DNA from: Microbacterium sp.
GTDB lineage: Bacteria; Actinomycetota; Actinomycetes; Actinomycetales; Microbacteriaceae
Direction of reading: 5' to 3'
Length of the DNA stretch: 64,000 nt
NCBI GenBank assembly: GCA_019510305.1
Contig: JAEKKN010000020.1
Location: 47,511 to 111,510, forward strand
The notes under the pieces are model-generated. The model searched no databases, was not told where the DNA came from, and worked only from the letters and a program-made list of their open reading frames with translations. The translations under genes and the position numbers were made by a program. Each line of letters opens with the position of its first letter. Positions within the stretch are counted from its first letter, which is position 1. Positions 26,996-35,958 of the stretch are shown here, one piece after another.

Positions 26996-27940
26996 GTGCT
27001 CGCCACCTTTCTGATCGGCCTTCGCGAGGGCCTCGAAGCCGCGCTCGTCGTCGGCATCCTCGTCGCCTACCTCCGCCGGCTCGGCAGACAGGACGCGCTG
27101 CCCCGGATGTGGGCGGGCGTGGGCCTTGCCATCGCCCTCGCGCTCGGGATCGGCGCGGTTCTGACATTCGGCGCGTATTCGCTGACGTTCGAGGCCCAGG
27201 AGCTGATCGGCGGACTGCTGTCGTTGCTCGCGGTCGGCATGGTCACCTGGATGATCTTCTGGATGCAGAAGGCCGGACGCACCATGAAGGCCACGCTCGA
27301 GAGCGGGCTCGACCGCGCGCTCTCGGTCGGGGGTCTGTGGGCGCTCATCGCGATCGGCTTCGTCTCGGTGGCCAGAGAGGGCATCGAGACGACGCTGCTG
27401 CTGTGGTCGATGGTGCAGTCGTTCGGCGATGCCCCGGCCGCCCTGCTCGGGGCGCTTCTCGGCCTCGCCGGCGCCGTCGTGATCGGCTGGCTCCTGGCCC
27501 GCGGCGCCGTCAAGCTCGACCTCCGCCGGTTCTTCGCCTGGACCAGCGGCTTCCTCGTCATCGTGGCCGCCGGCGTGCTCGCCTACGCCGTGATGGACCT
27601 GCAGGAGGCCGGCGCCCTCCCCGGGCCCTTCACCGAAGCCGCGCCGATCGACCCGACATCGGGTGCCGTCGGCACCGGCTGGTCGGCCTTCCCCTTCGGC
27701 TGGGCGTTCGACGTCACCGCCGTGATCCCGCCCGACAGCGTCTGGGCCACGGTCCTGCAGGCGACCGTCGGATTCATGCCGCGGATGACCTGGATGCAGG
27801 TGTCGGCATGGACTCTCTACATCGTGATCGTCGGAATCTTCTTCATCCGCGGCATCCGCTCCCGCAAGCCGGCGCGTGACGCGGCGACTGTGCCGGCTGA
27901 TCCCGCGACGTCTTCTCTCACACAGCAAGGAGCAGCATGA
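26996..27940 (+). CDS. efeU: ferrous iron permease EfeU (FTR1 family)
   Basis: A 314-aa membrane permease with seven helices. Both FTR1 iron-coordinating motifs are present: REGLE (residues 10-14) and REGIE (127-131). The GTG start at 26996 follows GGAGAAG. It is the first gene of the EfeUOB iron-uptake operon, in which the permease moves iron delivered by EfeO. The iron-box-like palindrome just upstream suggests repression when iron is plentiful. Confidence 0.95.
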   Translation: MLATFLIGLREGLEAALVVGILVAYLRRLGRQDALPRMWAGVGLAIALALGIGAVLTFGAYSLTFEAQELIGGLLSLLAVGMVTWMIFWMQKAGRTMKATLESGLDRALSVGGLWALIAIGFVSVAREGIETTLLLWSMVQSFGDAPAALLGALLGLAGAVVIGWLLARGAVKLDLRRFFAWTSGFLVIVAAGVLAYAVMDLQEAGALPGPFTEAAPIDPTSGAVGTGWSAFPFGWAFDVTAVIPPDSVWATVLQATVGFMPRMTWMQVSAWTLYIVIVGIFFIRGIRSRKPARDAATVPADPATSSLTQQGAA

Positions 27941-29169
27941 CCACCTCCCGCCGAATCCTCGGTGCCCTGGCGGCCGCCGGTGCGGCCGCGCTCGTCCTGA
28001 GCGGCTGCGTCGCCAAGGCCGATGTCGCCGCCGGCGCCTCGTTCGACGTCTCCTCGACAGACAGCGCATGCGAAGTGTCGGGCGCGACGGCGAAGAGCGG
28101 CACGCTTGTGTTCGACGTCACGAACGACAGCAGCCAGACCAGCGAGTTCTACCTGCTCGCCGACGACGGCCTGCGCATCGTCGGAGAGGTCGAGAACATC
28201 GCCCCCTCGGCATCCCGCACGCTGACCGTGGTCGCGCAGCCGGGTACCTACTACACGCTGTGCAAGCCCGGCATGGTGGGCGACGGCGTGGGCAAGGCCG
28301 AGTTCACCGTGACCGGCGACCGCGTCACCGTGACCGGGAAGGACGCCGAGCAGAAGCAGCAGGCCGTCGATCTGTACGCCGCCTTCGTGAAAGACCAGGT
28401 CGGACAGCTCGTGCCCGCGGTCGACGACTTCGTCGCCGCCTACGAGTCCGGCGACGACGAGGCCGCGCGTGCGCAGTTCCCGCAGGTCCGCGCATTCTAC
28501 GAGCGCATCGAACCGGTCGCCGAAGCGCTGGGCGACCTCGATCCGCGCATCGACTTCCGCGAGGTCGACGCCGTCGCCGACGGTCTCGACTGGACCGGAT
28601 TCCACCGGATCGAGAAGGACCTCTGGGTGCCCGCGCAGGACGCCCTCAATGCCGATGGAGAGACTCCCGCGTGGCAGGACTGGGCACCGTCGACGCCTGA
28701 GGACCGCGCGGGCTTCGGCGACCAACTGATCGCCGACGTGCAGGAGCTGTACGACTACGTGCACTCCGACGACTTCACCGACGCACTGGACGATCAGGGC
28801 ATCGGCGGCATCTCCAACGGCGCGATCGCGCTGCTCGACGAGGTCGCGACCGGCAAGATCTCGGGCGAGGAGGACTGGTGGTCCGGCACGGACCTCTACG
28901 ACTTCGCCGCCAACGTCGAGGGGTCGAAGATGGCGTTCTCCCTCGTGCAGGACTTCGCCGAGTCTCAGGGCGAGGAAGGCGAGACGCTCGTGTCCGAGAT
29001 CGAAGACGGCTACGCCGCGCTCGAGGCGGCGCTCGCGAAGCACGGCTCCCTCGCCGACGGCTTCGTGAACTACTCGGAGCTCACGGAGGATGACAAGCGC
29101 GAGTTCACCGATCTGATCAACGCGCTGGCGGAGCCGCTGTCGCAGCTCACCGGCACGGTCCTCGACTGA
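27937..29169 (+). CDS. efeO: iron uptake lipoprotein EfeO
   Basis: A 410-aa periplasmic/extracellular iron-binding component. The signal peptide ends in LVLSGC (Cys24, lipoprotein). Residues ~40-140 are the cupredoxin-like domain with Cys and Met ligand candidates (YYTLCKPGM). Residues ~150-410 are the M75 imelysin-type domain with the HxxE motif HRIE (223-226). It overlaps efeU by four bases (ATGA). Confidence 0.95.
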   Translation: MTTSRRILGALAAAGAAALVLSGCVAKADVAAGASFDVSSTDSACEVSGATAKSGTLVFDVTNDSSQTSEFYLLADDGLRIVGEVENIAPSASRTLTVVAQPGTYYTLCKPGMVGDGVGKAEFTVTGDRVTVTGKDAEQKQQAVDLYAAFVKDQVGQLVPAVDDFVAAYESGDDEAARAQFPQVRAFYERIEPVAEALGDLDPRIDFREVDAVADGLDWTGFHRIEKDLWVPAQDALNADGETPAWQDWAPSTPEDRAGFGDQLIADVQELYDYVHSDDFTDALDDQGIGGISNGAIALLDEVATGKISGEEDWWSGTDLYDFAANVEGSKMAFSLVQDFAESQGEEGETLVSEIEDGYAALEAALAKHGSLADGFVNYSELTEDDKREFTDLINALAEPLSQLTGTVLD

Positions 29170-29194
29170 TCGCCGCACCAGGTACGATCCCGAA

Positions 29195-30508
29195 GTGAGC
29201 GAAAGCACGACGGATGCCGCGACCACCGCATCGGATGACGATGCGGTGGCCGCGGCATCCTCTTCTCCTGGCCTCAGCAGGCGCGGTCTCCTCGGACTCG
29301 CACTCGGCGGAGGCGTCGCCGGTCTCGCCGTCGGTGTGGGCGCAGGTGTGGCTGGGGGAGTGGCCCTCGGACGGGCCAGGGCGGCCGAAGAGGCGCAGAC
29401 CGCGTACGACTTCTTCGGCGCCCATCAGGCGGGCATCACGACGCCCGTGCAGGAGCATCTGCACTTCGCCTCGTTCGACATGATGCCCCGTACCGACCGC
29501 GACGACCTCATCTCGCTGCTGCAGGACTGGTCGTATGCGGCATCGCGGATCACGCAGGGTCTCGAGGTCAGCGCGACCGGTGCTGTGGGAGGCGACGCCG
29601 AGGAGCCGCCGGATGACACCGGTGAGGCGCAGGGGCTTCCTGCCGCCGGCCTCACGATCACGATCGGATTCGGCCCGAGCCTGTTCGAGAACGAAGACGG
29701 CGACCGCTACGGCATCGCCGATCGGCGTCCCCAGGCACTGGAGCGGCTGCCCCCGTTCGTGGGCGACGATCTCGATCCCGCGCACTCGCAGGGCGACCTG
29801 TGCATCCAGGCCTGCGCAGACGATCCGCAGGTCGCCGTGCACGCGATCCGCAACCTCAGCCGCATCGCGTTCGGCCGGGCGCGACTGCGCTGGTCGCAGC
29901 TCGGGTTCGGCAAGACCTCGCGCACCACCTCTGCACAGGCGACCCCGCGCAACCTGTTCGGGTTCAAAGACGGCACCGCGAACATCCTGGCCGACGATGC
30001 GAAGGCGCTCGAACAGAACGTGTGGGTCACCGCATCCGACGAGCCGGGCTGGATGGCCGGCGGCTCCTACCTCGTCGCGCGCAAGATCGCGATGCTGATC
30101 GAGACCTGGGATCGCGTTCGTCTGAGCGAGCAGGACGCGATCATCGGGCGCGAGAAGGGCAGCGGCGCCCCGCTCTCGGGCGGCGACGAGTTCACAGAGC
30201 CGAAGTTCTCCGGAACCGCGATCGACGCGAACTCGCACGTGCGCCTCGCCCACCCCGATCAGAACGACGGGATCCGCATCCTTCGTCGCGGCTTCAACTA
30301 CGTCGACGGCAACAACGAGCTCGGCCGGCTGGCTGCGGGGCTCTTCTTCCTCTCGTATCAACGGGATCCGCAGCAGTTCATCGCTCTGCAGAAGCGGCTG
30401 TCGACCGACCTGATGAGCGAGTACATCCGGCACGTCGGCTCCGGCATCTGGGCGGTGCCGCCCGGCGCTGCGAGCGGATCGTACGTCGGGGCAGGGCTGT
30501 TCGCCTAG
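29195..30508 (+). CDS. efeB: EfeB, DyP-type haem peroxidase/deferrochelatase
   Basis: A 437-aa DyP-family haem protein exported by the Tat pathway: twin-arginine SRRGLLGLALGGG near residue 30. The DyP motif GFKDG is at 256-260, and the distal C-terminal region VDGNNELGRLAAGLFFLSYQ is typical. It is thought to oxidise Fe(II) for delivery to EfeO/EfeU, or to strip iron from haem. The GTG start at 29195 is 25 bp after efeO. The stop codon overlaps that of the convergent serine hydrolase gene. Confidence 0.94.
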   Translation: MSESTTDAATTASDDDAVAAASSSPGLSRRGLLGLALGGGVAGLAVGVGAGVAGGVALGRARAAEEAQTAYDFFGAHQAGITTPVQEHLHFASFDMMPRTDRDDLISLLQDWSYAASRITQGLEVSATGAVGGDAEEPPDDTGEAQGLPAAGLTITIGFGPSLFENEDGDRYGIADRRPQALERLPPFVGDDLDPAHSQGDLCIQACADDPQVAVHAIRNLSRIAFGRARLRWSQLGFGKTSRTTSAQATPRNLFGFKDGTANILADDAKALEQNVWVTASDEPGWMAGGSYLVARKIAMLIETWDRVRLSEQDAIIGREKGSGAPLSGGDEFTEPKFSGTAIDANSHVRLAHPDQNDGIRILRRGFNYVDGNNELGRLAAGLFFLSYQRDPQQFIALQKRLSTDLMSEYIRHVGSGIWAVPPGAASGSYVGAGLFA

Positions 30509-31383
30509 ACGCGGTCGGGCTCGACGCGTGCTGCATCCACGGCGAAGGCGGCCATGGCATCGGCGCCGAAGTGGTCGTCGGCGGTGATCGTGATCACCGC
30601 CGGGCCGGCGAAGAGGAGCATCTGGCCTCCGGCGCCGTGCAGCCTCCAGGCGTGTCCTGGCCCTCCCCAGCCGGCGAGGGCGTAGCGGTCGTATCCCGGG
30701 CTCGTGCCGGCGTCGATCCACTCGGAGTGCATCGCGTCGATCCAGCCCGTCGAGACGAGCTGCCGCCCCTGCCACCGGCCGCCGTCTCTGATCAGCCGGC
30801 CGAGGCGCGACATCTCCTCTGTGCGCAGCGCGAGCCCTCCGCCTGCGATGATCCTGCCGTTCGGACACCTCTGCCACTCGAGGTCGCTGATGCACAGGGG
30901 GTCGAACAGCCGAGGTCGGAGGTACTCGAGCACGTCACCCGTGCGGGCGGCGAGCACCGTCATCGCCGTGTACGTGCTCGCGTTGCTGTACTGGAAGGTG
31001 CGCCCGCGTGAGGGGCGAGCGAGGAACTCGCGCGCGAGGTCCGGCCAGTCGGTCATCAGGGTCTCCGACCACGGCAGATCGATGCCGCTGGACATGCTCA
31101 GCAGGTGACGGAGGGTGACTCCGTCGACGCCGGGGCCGATGTCGAAGTCCGCAAGATACTCGGCGACCGGGACGTCGAATCCGACGAGCCCCTCGTCGGC
31201 GGCCATGCCCGCGGCGAGAACGCAGATCCCCTTCGCGACCGACTGGATGTCCTCGCGGACGTCATCCGCCCACCGGTGCTCGACGGCGTCATCACCCAGA
31301 AGAACATGCATCCCGTGCGCACCGAAGCCCGTGGCATCCGCTTCGTGCACGAGCGAGTCGAGAAGGAGCTGCGCGCGGGTCAT
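30505..31383 (-). CDS. serine hydrolase, beta-lactamase/EstB family
   Basis: A 292-aa penicillin-binding-protein-like hydrolase. Motifs are SVAKG (nucleophile Ser48, Lys51), YSNAS (Tyr base) and HGAGG near the C-terminus in place of KTG, the pattern of class C-like esterases. No signal peptide is visible, so it is probably a cytosolic esterase or peptidase rather than a beta-lactamase. The start ATG (complement of 31381-31383) overlaps the stop of the acyltransferase gene upstream by four bases, so the two are coupled. Confidence 0.85.
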   Translation of the reverse strand: MTRAQLLLDSLVHEADATGFGAHGMHVLLGDDAVEHRWADDVREDIQSVAKGICVLAAGMAADEGLVGFDVPVAEYLADFDIGPGVDGVTLRHLLSMSSGIDLPWSETLMTDWPDLAREFLARPSRGRTFQYSNASTYTAMTVLAARTGDVLEYLRPRLFDPLCISDLEWQRCPNGRIIAGGGLALRTEEMSRLGRLIRDGGRWQGRQLVSTGWIDAMHSEWIDAGTSPGYDRYALAGWGGPGHAWRLHGAGGQMLLFAGPAVITITADDHFGADAMAAFAVDAARVEPDRV

Positions 31384-32510
31384 CGCGGCCTGCGCGAGCC
31401 GGTCGGGTCGCTGCGGTGCCCCTCGCGAGAGGCGAGCTGCGGGTCGGCGAACAGCCAGGTCGGTCGCGGCTCGACGAGGGGCCGGAACAGCCTGCGGACG
31501 GGCTTGGTCGCGAGCAGCAGCGCGATCAGCACCGAGGAGATCGTCACGAGAGGCAGCCAGAGCCACGTGGGCTCGGCGTTGCGGAGAATGCCGGTCTCGC
31601 GGAACGGATACAGGACGAAGGAGTGCAGCAGGAACACGTACATCGTGTACTGTCCGAACGCCGTCCACCAGTACTGCCCGCGAGGGATGAGAGTGAAGAA
31701 GGCGGCGCTGAGCACCACGGCGACGACCATCAGGGCGATGCGGATCCCGCCGGCCCACCACTGCTCGCCGCCGAGCTCGGCGTAGGCGTCTTCGTAGAAG
31801 AGCCAGTGCCTCAGGTCGATCTTCTGCCAGACATCCAGCCAGAACCAGGCGGCGAAGCCGGCGCCGATCAGGAGAGCCGCAGCGACGACCCGGCTCCACC
31901 AGGGCCGACGCACCAGCAGACCGAAGCGGTTCACGATGTCGTGCTCGCGCAGCCACCAGCCGAGCGTGAAGAACGGCAGCAGCCCCAGCGTGCGCGACAG
32001 CGAGAAGGTGCTGTCGATGTTGGGGAGGTAGCCCACCCCGATCGAGATGACGACCGTCCACAGCAGCGGCCAGCGCAACAGGGCGAGATAGGGGAGCACG
32101 AGCCGGAAGATGCCGAGCGCGAGCAGGAACCAGAGGGTCCACGACGGCTTGGTGGGATTCGGATTCGCCTGTCCTTCGACGAGCCACTTCGTGAAGGTCC
32201 AGACGAGTTCGAAGATGAGATAGGGCACGAGGATGTCGGTGATGATCCGCGCCATCTGCACCCGCGTGGGCGAGCCGGACTTCGAGAAGTAGCCGGAGAT
32301 GATTGCGAAGGCCGGCATGTGGAACGCGTAGAGGGCGAGATAGAAGGCCAGCGCGATGTCGGAGTCGTAGATGAGTCGCTGGATCGCGTGCCCGAGCACG
32401 ACGAGCACGATGCACACGTACCGGGCGTTGTCCCAGAACGGCACCCGGCGACGTGGCCGCGAGATCCCTCCCGTGACGGGCGTCGTCGTGTCGGATCCGG
32501 CGCTGTTCAT
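31380..32510 (-). CDS. acyltransferase family membrane protein
   Basis: A 376-aa integral membrane acyltransferase of the acyltransferase-3/fucose 4-O-acetylase-like type. The early WDNARYVCIVLVVLGHAIQ segment carries the family's conserved His, and about ten helices follow. Members O-acetylate cell-surface sugars or lipids. Coupling to a downstream serine hydrolase (4-bp overlap) suggests that the pair adds and removes, or otherwise processes, a surface acyl group. The acceptor is unknown. Confidence 0.87.
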   Translation of the reverse strand: MNSAGSDTTTPVTGGISRPRRRVPFWDNARYVCIVLVVLGHAIQRLIYDSDIALAFYLALYAFHMPAFAIISGYFSKSGSPTRVQMARIITDILVPYLIFELVWTFTKWLVEGQANPNPTKPSWTLWFLLALGIFRLVLPYLALLRWPLLWTVVISIGVGYLPNIDSTFSLSRTLGLLPFFTLGWWLREHDIVNRFGLLVRRPWWSRVVAAALLIGAGFAAWFWLDVWQKIDLRHWLFYEDAYAELGGEQWWAGGIRIALMVVAVVLSAAFFTLIPRGQYWWTAFGQYTMYVFLLHSFVLYPFRETGILRNAEPTWLWLPLVTISSVLIALLLATKPVRRLFRPLVEPRPTWLFADPQLASREGHRSDPTGSRRPR

Positions 32511-32551
32511 CCTCCGAGGCTACCCCCGGGAATAAAGTCGGTGCGGTCGCG

Positions 32552-32580
32552 TTGACTCATATACATTCAAATGAATAGAA
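32552..32580 (+). promoter_or_regulatory. promoter with palindromic operator, flavin monooxygenase operon
   Basis: TTGACT (-35, 32552-32557) is followed 17 bp later by an A/T-rich -10 (around 32575-32580). Between and overlapping them is ATTCAAATGAAT (32565-32576), a 12-bp palindrome except for its two central bases. It matches the yceI-promoter site in TACATTCAMATGMAT. Confidence 0.55.
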
Positions 32581-32620
32581 ACGGATGCAGGGTCATCCGA
32601 TTCGGAGAGCATGGAGAATC

Positions 32621-33847
32621 ATGAGCGAGCAGTCAGGCGCACAGGCGATGCAGTTCGGCATCATGTCGGTCAGCGACATCACCCGCGACCCCACCACCGG
32701 CGTCACGCCCAGCGAACAGGAGCGCATCAAGGCGACTCTGACCATCGCGAAGCACGCGGAGGAAGTCGGTCTCGACGTCTTCGCGATCGGAGAGCACCAC
32801 AACCCTCCGTTCTGGTCCTCCAGCCCCACGACGTTCCTCGCCGCGCTCGCCGCGCAGACCGAGCGTCTGATCGTCTCCACCTCGACGACGCTGATCACGA
32901 CGAACGACCCGGTGCGCATCGCCGAGGAGTACGCGATGCTGCAGCACGTGTCCGACGGCCGCATGGATCTCATGCTCGGCCGCGGCAACACCGGCCCCGT
33001 CTATCCGTGGTTCGGCCAGGACATCCGCCAGGGACTTCCGCTCGCCATCGAGAACTACGCGCTGCTGCGCAAGCTGTGGGATGAGGACGTCGTCGACTGG
33101 GAGGGCAAGTTCCGCACGCCGCTGCAGGGCTTCACCTCGACTCCGCGCCCGCTCGACGGCATCTCGCCGTTCGTATGGCACGGTTCGATCCGCACTCCCG
33201 AGATCGCCGAGCAGGCCGCGTACTACGGTGACGGGTTCTTCGCGAACAACATCTTCTGGCCGAAGGAGCACTACCAGCGTCTGATCGAGCTGTACCGTCA
33301 GCGCTTCGCGCACTACGGGCACGGCACAGCGGAGCAGGCGATCGTGGGGCTCGGCGGCCAGGTCTTCATGGCGGCGAAGTCGCAGGATGCCGTCACTCGG
33401 TTCCGTCCCTACTTCGACAACGCGCCGGTGTACGGACACGGGCCGAGCCTCGAGGACTTCAGCGAGATGACGCCGTTGACCGTCGGTTCGCCGCAGCAGG
33501 TGATCGACCGCTACGCGGCCATGCGCGAGCACTACGGCGACTACCAGCGCCAGCTGTTCCTGATCGACCACGCCGGACTTCCGCTGAAGGCCGTCCTCGA
33601 GCAGCTCGACATCCTCGGCTCCGAGGTCGTGCCTGTACTGCGCGCAGAACTCGCGAAGGATCGCCCTGCAGCGGTTCCAGACGCTCCCACCCACGCCGCA
33701 CGCGTCGCCGCCGTGTACGGCGACGGGCCGACCCGGCAGGCTCGCCCCGGTGCGAATCGCGGAGACAACCTCACCGGCGACTCGCCCTATCAGGACACGC
33801 CGGCACCCGCCGGCGCCGCATTCGGGCTCGGCCGGAAGGAGGCCTGA
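32621..33847 (+). CDS. LLM class flavin-dependent monooxygenase, CE1758 family
   Basis: A 408-aa luciferase-like monooxygenase with an (alpha/beta)8 flavin-binding barrel: MQFGIMSVSD at the N-terminus, VFAIGEHHNPPFWSSSP, and LMLGRGNTGPVYPWFGQD. The long C-terminal extension (~70 residues after the barrel) is typical of the CE1758 subfamily, which occurs as a duo with a CE1759-type FMN reductase, as here (1 bp apart). The substrate is unknown; the reductase would supply reduced FMN. The start at ATG 32621 follows GGAGA. Confidence 0.9.
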   Translation: MSEQSGAQAMQFGIMSVSDITRDPTTGVTPSEQERIKATLTIAKHAEEVGLDVFAIGEHHNPPFWSSSPTTFLAALAAQTERLIVSTSTTLITTNDPVRIAEEYAMLQHVSDGRMDLMLGRGNTGPVYPWFGQDIRQGLPLAIENYALLRKLWDEDVVDWEGKFRTPLQGFTSTPRPLDGISPFVWHGSIRTPEIAEQAAYYGDGFFANNIFWPKEHYQRLIELYRQRFAHYGHGTAEQAIVGLGGQVFMAAKSQDAVTRFRPYFDNAPVYGHGPSLEDFSEMTPLTVGSPQQVIDRYAAMREHYGDYQRQLFLIDHAGLPLKAVLEQLDILGSEVVPVLRAELAKDRPAAVPDAPTHAARVAAVYGDGPTRQARPGANRGDNLTGDSPYQDTPAPAGAAFGLGRKEA

Positions 33848-33848
33848 G

Positions 33849-34493
33849 ATGACCACTCGTCGCATCGCCGTCATCTCGGCAGGTCTGTCCAACCCGTCAT
33901 CGACCCGGATGCTGGCCGATCGGCTGGCCGCCGAGACCGTCAAGGCTCTCGCCGCGGACGGCATCGAGGCGAGCATCGACGTGATCGAGCTGCGCGACTA
34001 CGCGCACGACATCACGAACAACATGCTCACCGGCTTCGCGCCGCCCGCGCTGGAGACCGCCATCAACACGGTGGTGTCGGCTGACGCTCTGATCGCGGTC
34101 ACGCCGATCTTCTCGACGAGCTACTCGGGACTGTTCAAATCGTTCATCGACGTGCTCGACCCCGACGCGCTCACCGGAAAGCCTGTGCTGATCGGCGCCA
34201 ACGCGGGAACGGCCAGGCACTCGCTCGCGATCGACTACGCGATCCGACCGCTGTTCGCCTATCTGCACGCGGATGCCGTCTCGACCGGCGTGTTCGCGGC
34301 ATCCAGCGACTGGGGCGGAGCCGGCGACGATGTCGCCCCGCTCGCGAAGCGCGTCGAGAAGGGCGCGAAGGAGCTGGCTGTCGCCATCGCCGCACGCGAC
34401 ACCGTCGCGGTCGCCGACCCCTACGATCCGGCCACCTACCTCGGCGAAGGACGATCGTTCGGTCACATGCTGGGCGGCCTCGCCGGCGAGTGA
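33849..34493 (+). CDS. NAD(P)H-dependent FMN reductase, CE1759 family
   Basis: A 214-aa flavodoxin-like reductase. SAGLSNPSSTRMLADRL is the FMN-phosphate loop, and VTPIFSTSYSGLFKSFID is the conserved P-x-Y-like flavin region. It starts directly after the monooxygenase gene, which fits a two-component system in which this protein provides reduced flavin. The shared promoter palindrome may respond to redox or ligand state. Confidence 0.9.
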   Translation: MTTRRIAVISAGLSNPSSTRMLADRLAAETVKALAADGIEASIDVIELRDYAHDITNNMLTGFAPPALETAINTVVSADALIAVTPIFSTSYSGLFKSFIDVLDPDALTGKPVLIGANAGTARHSLAIDYAIRPLFAYLHADAVSTGVFAASSDWGGAGDDVAPLAKRVEKGAKELAVAIAARDTVAVADPYDPATYLGEGRSFGHMLGGLAGE

Positions 34494-34550
34494 TCGAACG
34501 CGGGGCGTGACGCCGTCGACAATGTACTCGGGGCGTCGTACGGTGGCGTC

Positions 34551-35903
34551 ATGCCCCTTCTCTCTGCGCTCGAGGCCGTCCGCTCCCGGCTGGTCGGCTC
34601 GCTCGTGCTTCCCTCCGACGACGGCTTCGACGACGCGCGACGCCCGTGGAATCTCGCGGTCGAGCAGACCCCCGCCGGGGTCGCCACGCCCGCGGGGGTC
34701 GACGATCTCCGCGCGCTGCTGAACGCTGTACGCGATGCCGGGGCCGCTCTCGCGGTGCAGCCCAGCGGTCACGGGGCGTCCGGAGATCTCCGCGACGCCG
34801 TGATCGTACGCACGTCGGCCTTCGACGACCTCGAGGTGGACGTCGCAGCAGGGCGGGTGCGCGTCGGCAGCGGAGTCCGCTGGGGCGCCGTGGTCGATGC
34901 GCTCGAGGGCACGGGATGGTCGGCTCCCGCGGGCACGAGTCCGGTGGTCAGCGTCGCCGGCTACACGCTCGGCGGGGGGCACTCGTGGTTCAGCCGCACG
35001 GCGGGCCTTGGCTCTGACAACCTCCGAGCGGCCTGGGTGCTGCGCGCCGACGGAACCCATGAGCGCGTCGACGACGAAAGCGATCCGGACTTCATGTGGG
35101 CGCTGCGCGGAGCAGGCGGCATCGTCGGCATCGTCACCGCCCTCGAGATAGATCTCGTCCGCACACCGGCGCTCTGGGGGAGCGCGTTCACCTTCGACGC
35201 GGCGGACGCCGCCGCCGTGATGCGCGCAGTCCGTGATCTGGCGGCGGTCGCGCCGCATAGCCTCAACGTGTTCATGAACTCCCTGCGGATGCCCGATGCG
35301 CCGCAGCTGCCCGACGAGATCCGCGGACGCAGCTTCCTCTCCGTGCAGGCGCTCTCGTCAGACGGTTCGGTCGACGATCTGCTCGCCGGCGTACGACGTG
35401 CAGGCTCGGTCCAGCGGGAGATCAGCGGCCCGACATCTCCGGCGACGCTCGCGGCCGCGTCGAACGAGCCGACCGAACCGACCCCTGGACGGGGCGCGTC
35501 CGTGGCACTGTCGGTGTTCGACGACGACACGATCGAACAGCTCGCCGAGTTCCGTCAGCGAGACGAGCAGTGGCCGATCGTCGGCATCGACATCCGCATG
35601 CTCGGCGGAGCCCTCGACGAACCCCGGCGCGCGGGATTCGCGTCGTTGCAGGGCGCACAGTGGCTTCTGCACGCGCTCGCGCCGCAGTTCCCCGGTGCTC
35701 CCGCAGAACCCGGCGAGGCGAGCCTGTTCGGGTTCCGCGAGCTGCTCAGCGCGGTGCAGGCGCCACGCACGGTGACGACGTTCCTCGCCCCTGGGCAGAC
35801 GCTGGAGCGCTGCGGCTCCGCCACCGACATCGCACGCCTGCGCACGCTGCGCGAGGCCCTCGACCCCGACGGCGTCCTGCACGAAGGCAGATTGCCGCGC
35901 TGA
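34551..35903 (+). CDS. FAD-binding oxidoreductase (berberine-bridge/PCMH type)
   Basis: A 450-aa flavoprotein. The PCMH FAD domain spans ~35-210, with PSGHGASGD (His74, the usual site of covalent 8-alpha flavin linkage), VGSGVRWGAV, and GTSPVVSVAGYTLGGGHSW. The C-terminal LREALDPDGVLHEGRLPR resembles the BBE tail. Family members oxidise sugars, alkaloids or alcohols with oxygen. It follows the flavin reductase in the same direction after 57 bp, with its own likely start. Confidence 0.88.
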   Translation: MPLLSALEAVRSRLVGSLVLPSDDGFDDARRPWNLAVEQTPAGVATPAGVDDLRALLNAVRDAGAALAVQPSGHGASGDLRDAVIVRTSAFDDLEVDVAAGRVRVGSGVRWGAVVDALEGTGWSAPAGTSPVVSVAGYTLGGGHSWFSRTAGLGSDNLRAAWVLRADGTHERVDDESDPDFMWALRGAGGIVGIVTALEIDLVRTPALWGSAFTFDAADAAAVMRAVRDLAAVAPHSLNVFMNSLRMPDAPQLPDEIRGRSFLSVQALSSDGSVDDLLAGVRRAGSVQREISGPTSPATLAAASNEPTEPTPGRGASVALSVFDDDTIEQLAEFRQRDEQWPIVGIDIRMLGGALDEPRRAGFASLQGAQWLLHALAPQFPGAPAEPGEASLFGFRELLSAVQAPRTVTTFLAPGQTLERCGSATDIARLRTLREALDPDGVLHEGRLPR

Positions 35904-35958
35904 GACCGCGCGGCTCACGGTAGCGTCGTCGTGGCGCACACCGTACGGAGGAGAGCCC

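Noticed and set aside
30505-32415. 636-aa reverse ORF covering hydrolase and acyltransferase
   Set aside because: The N-terminal two fifths are out of frame with the acyltransferase. The real hydrolase starts at 31383, and the acyltransferase occupies the overlapping frame.
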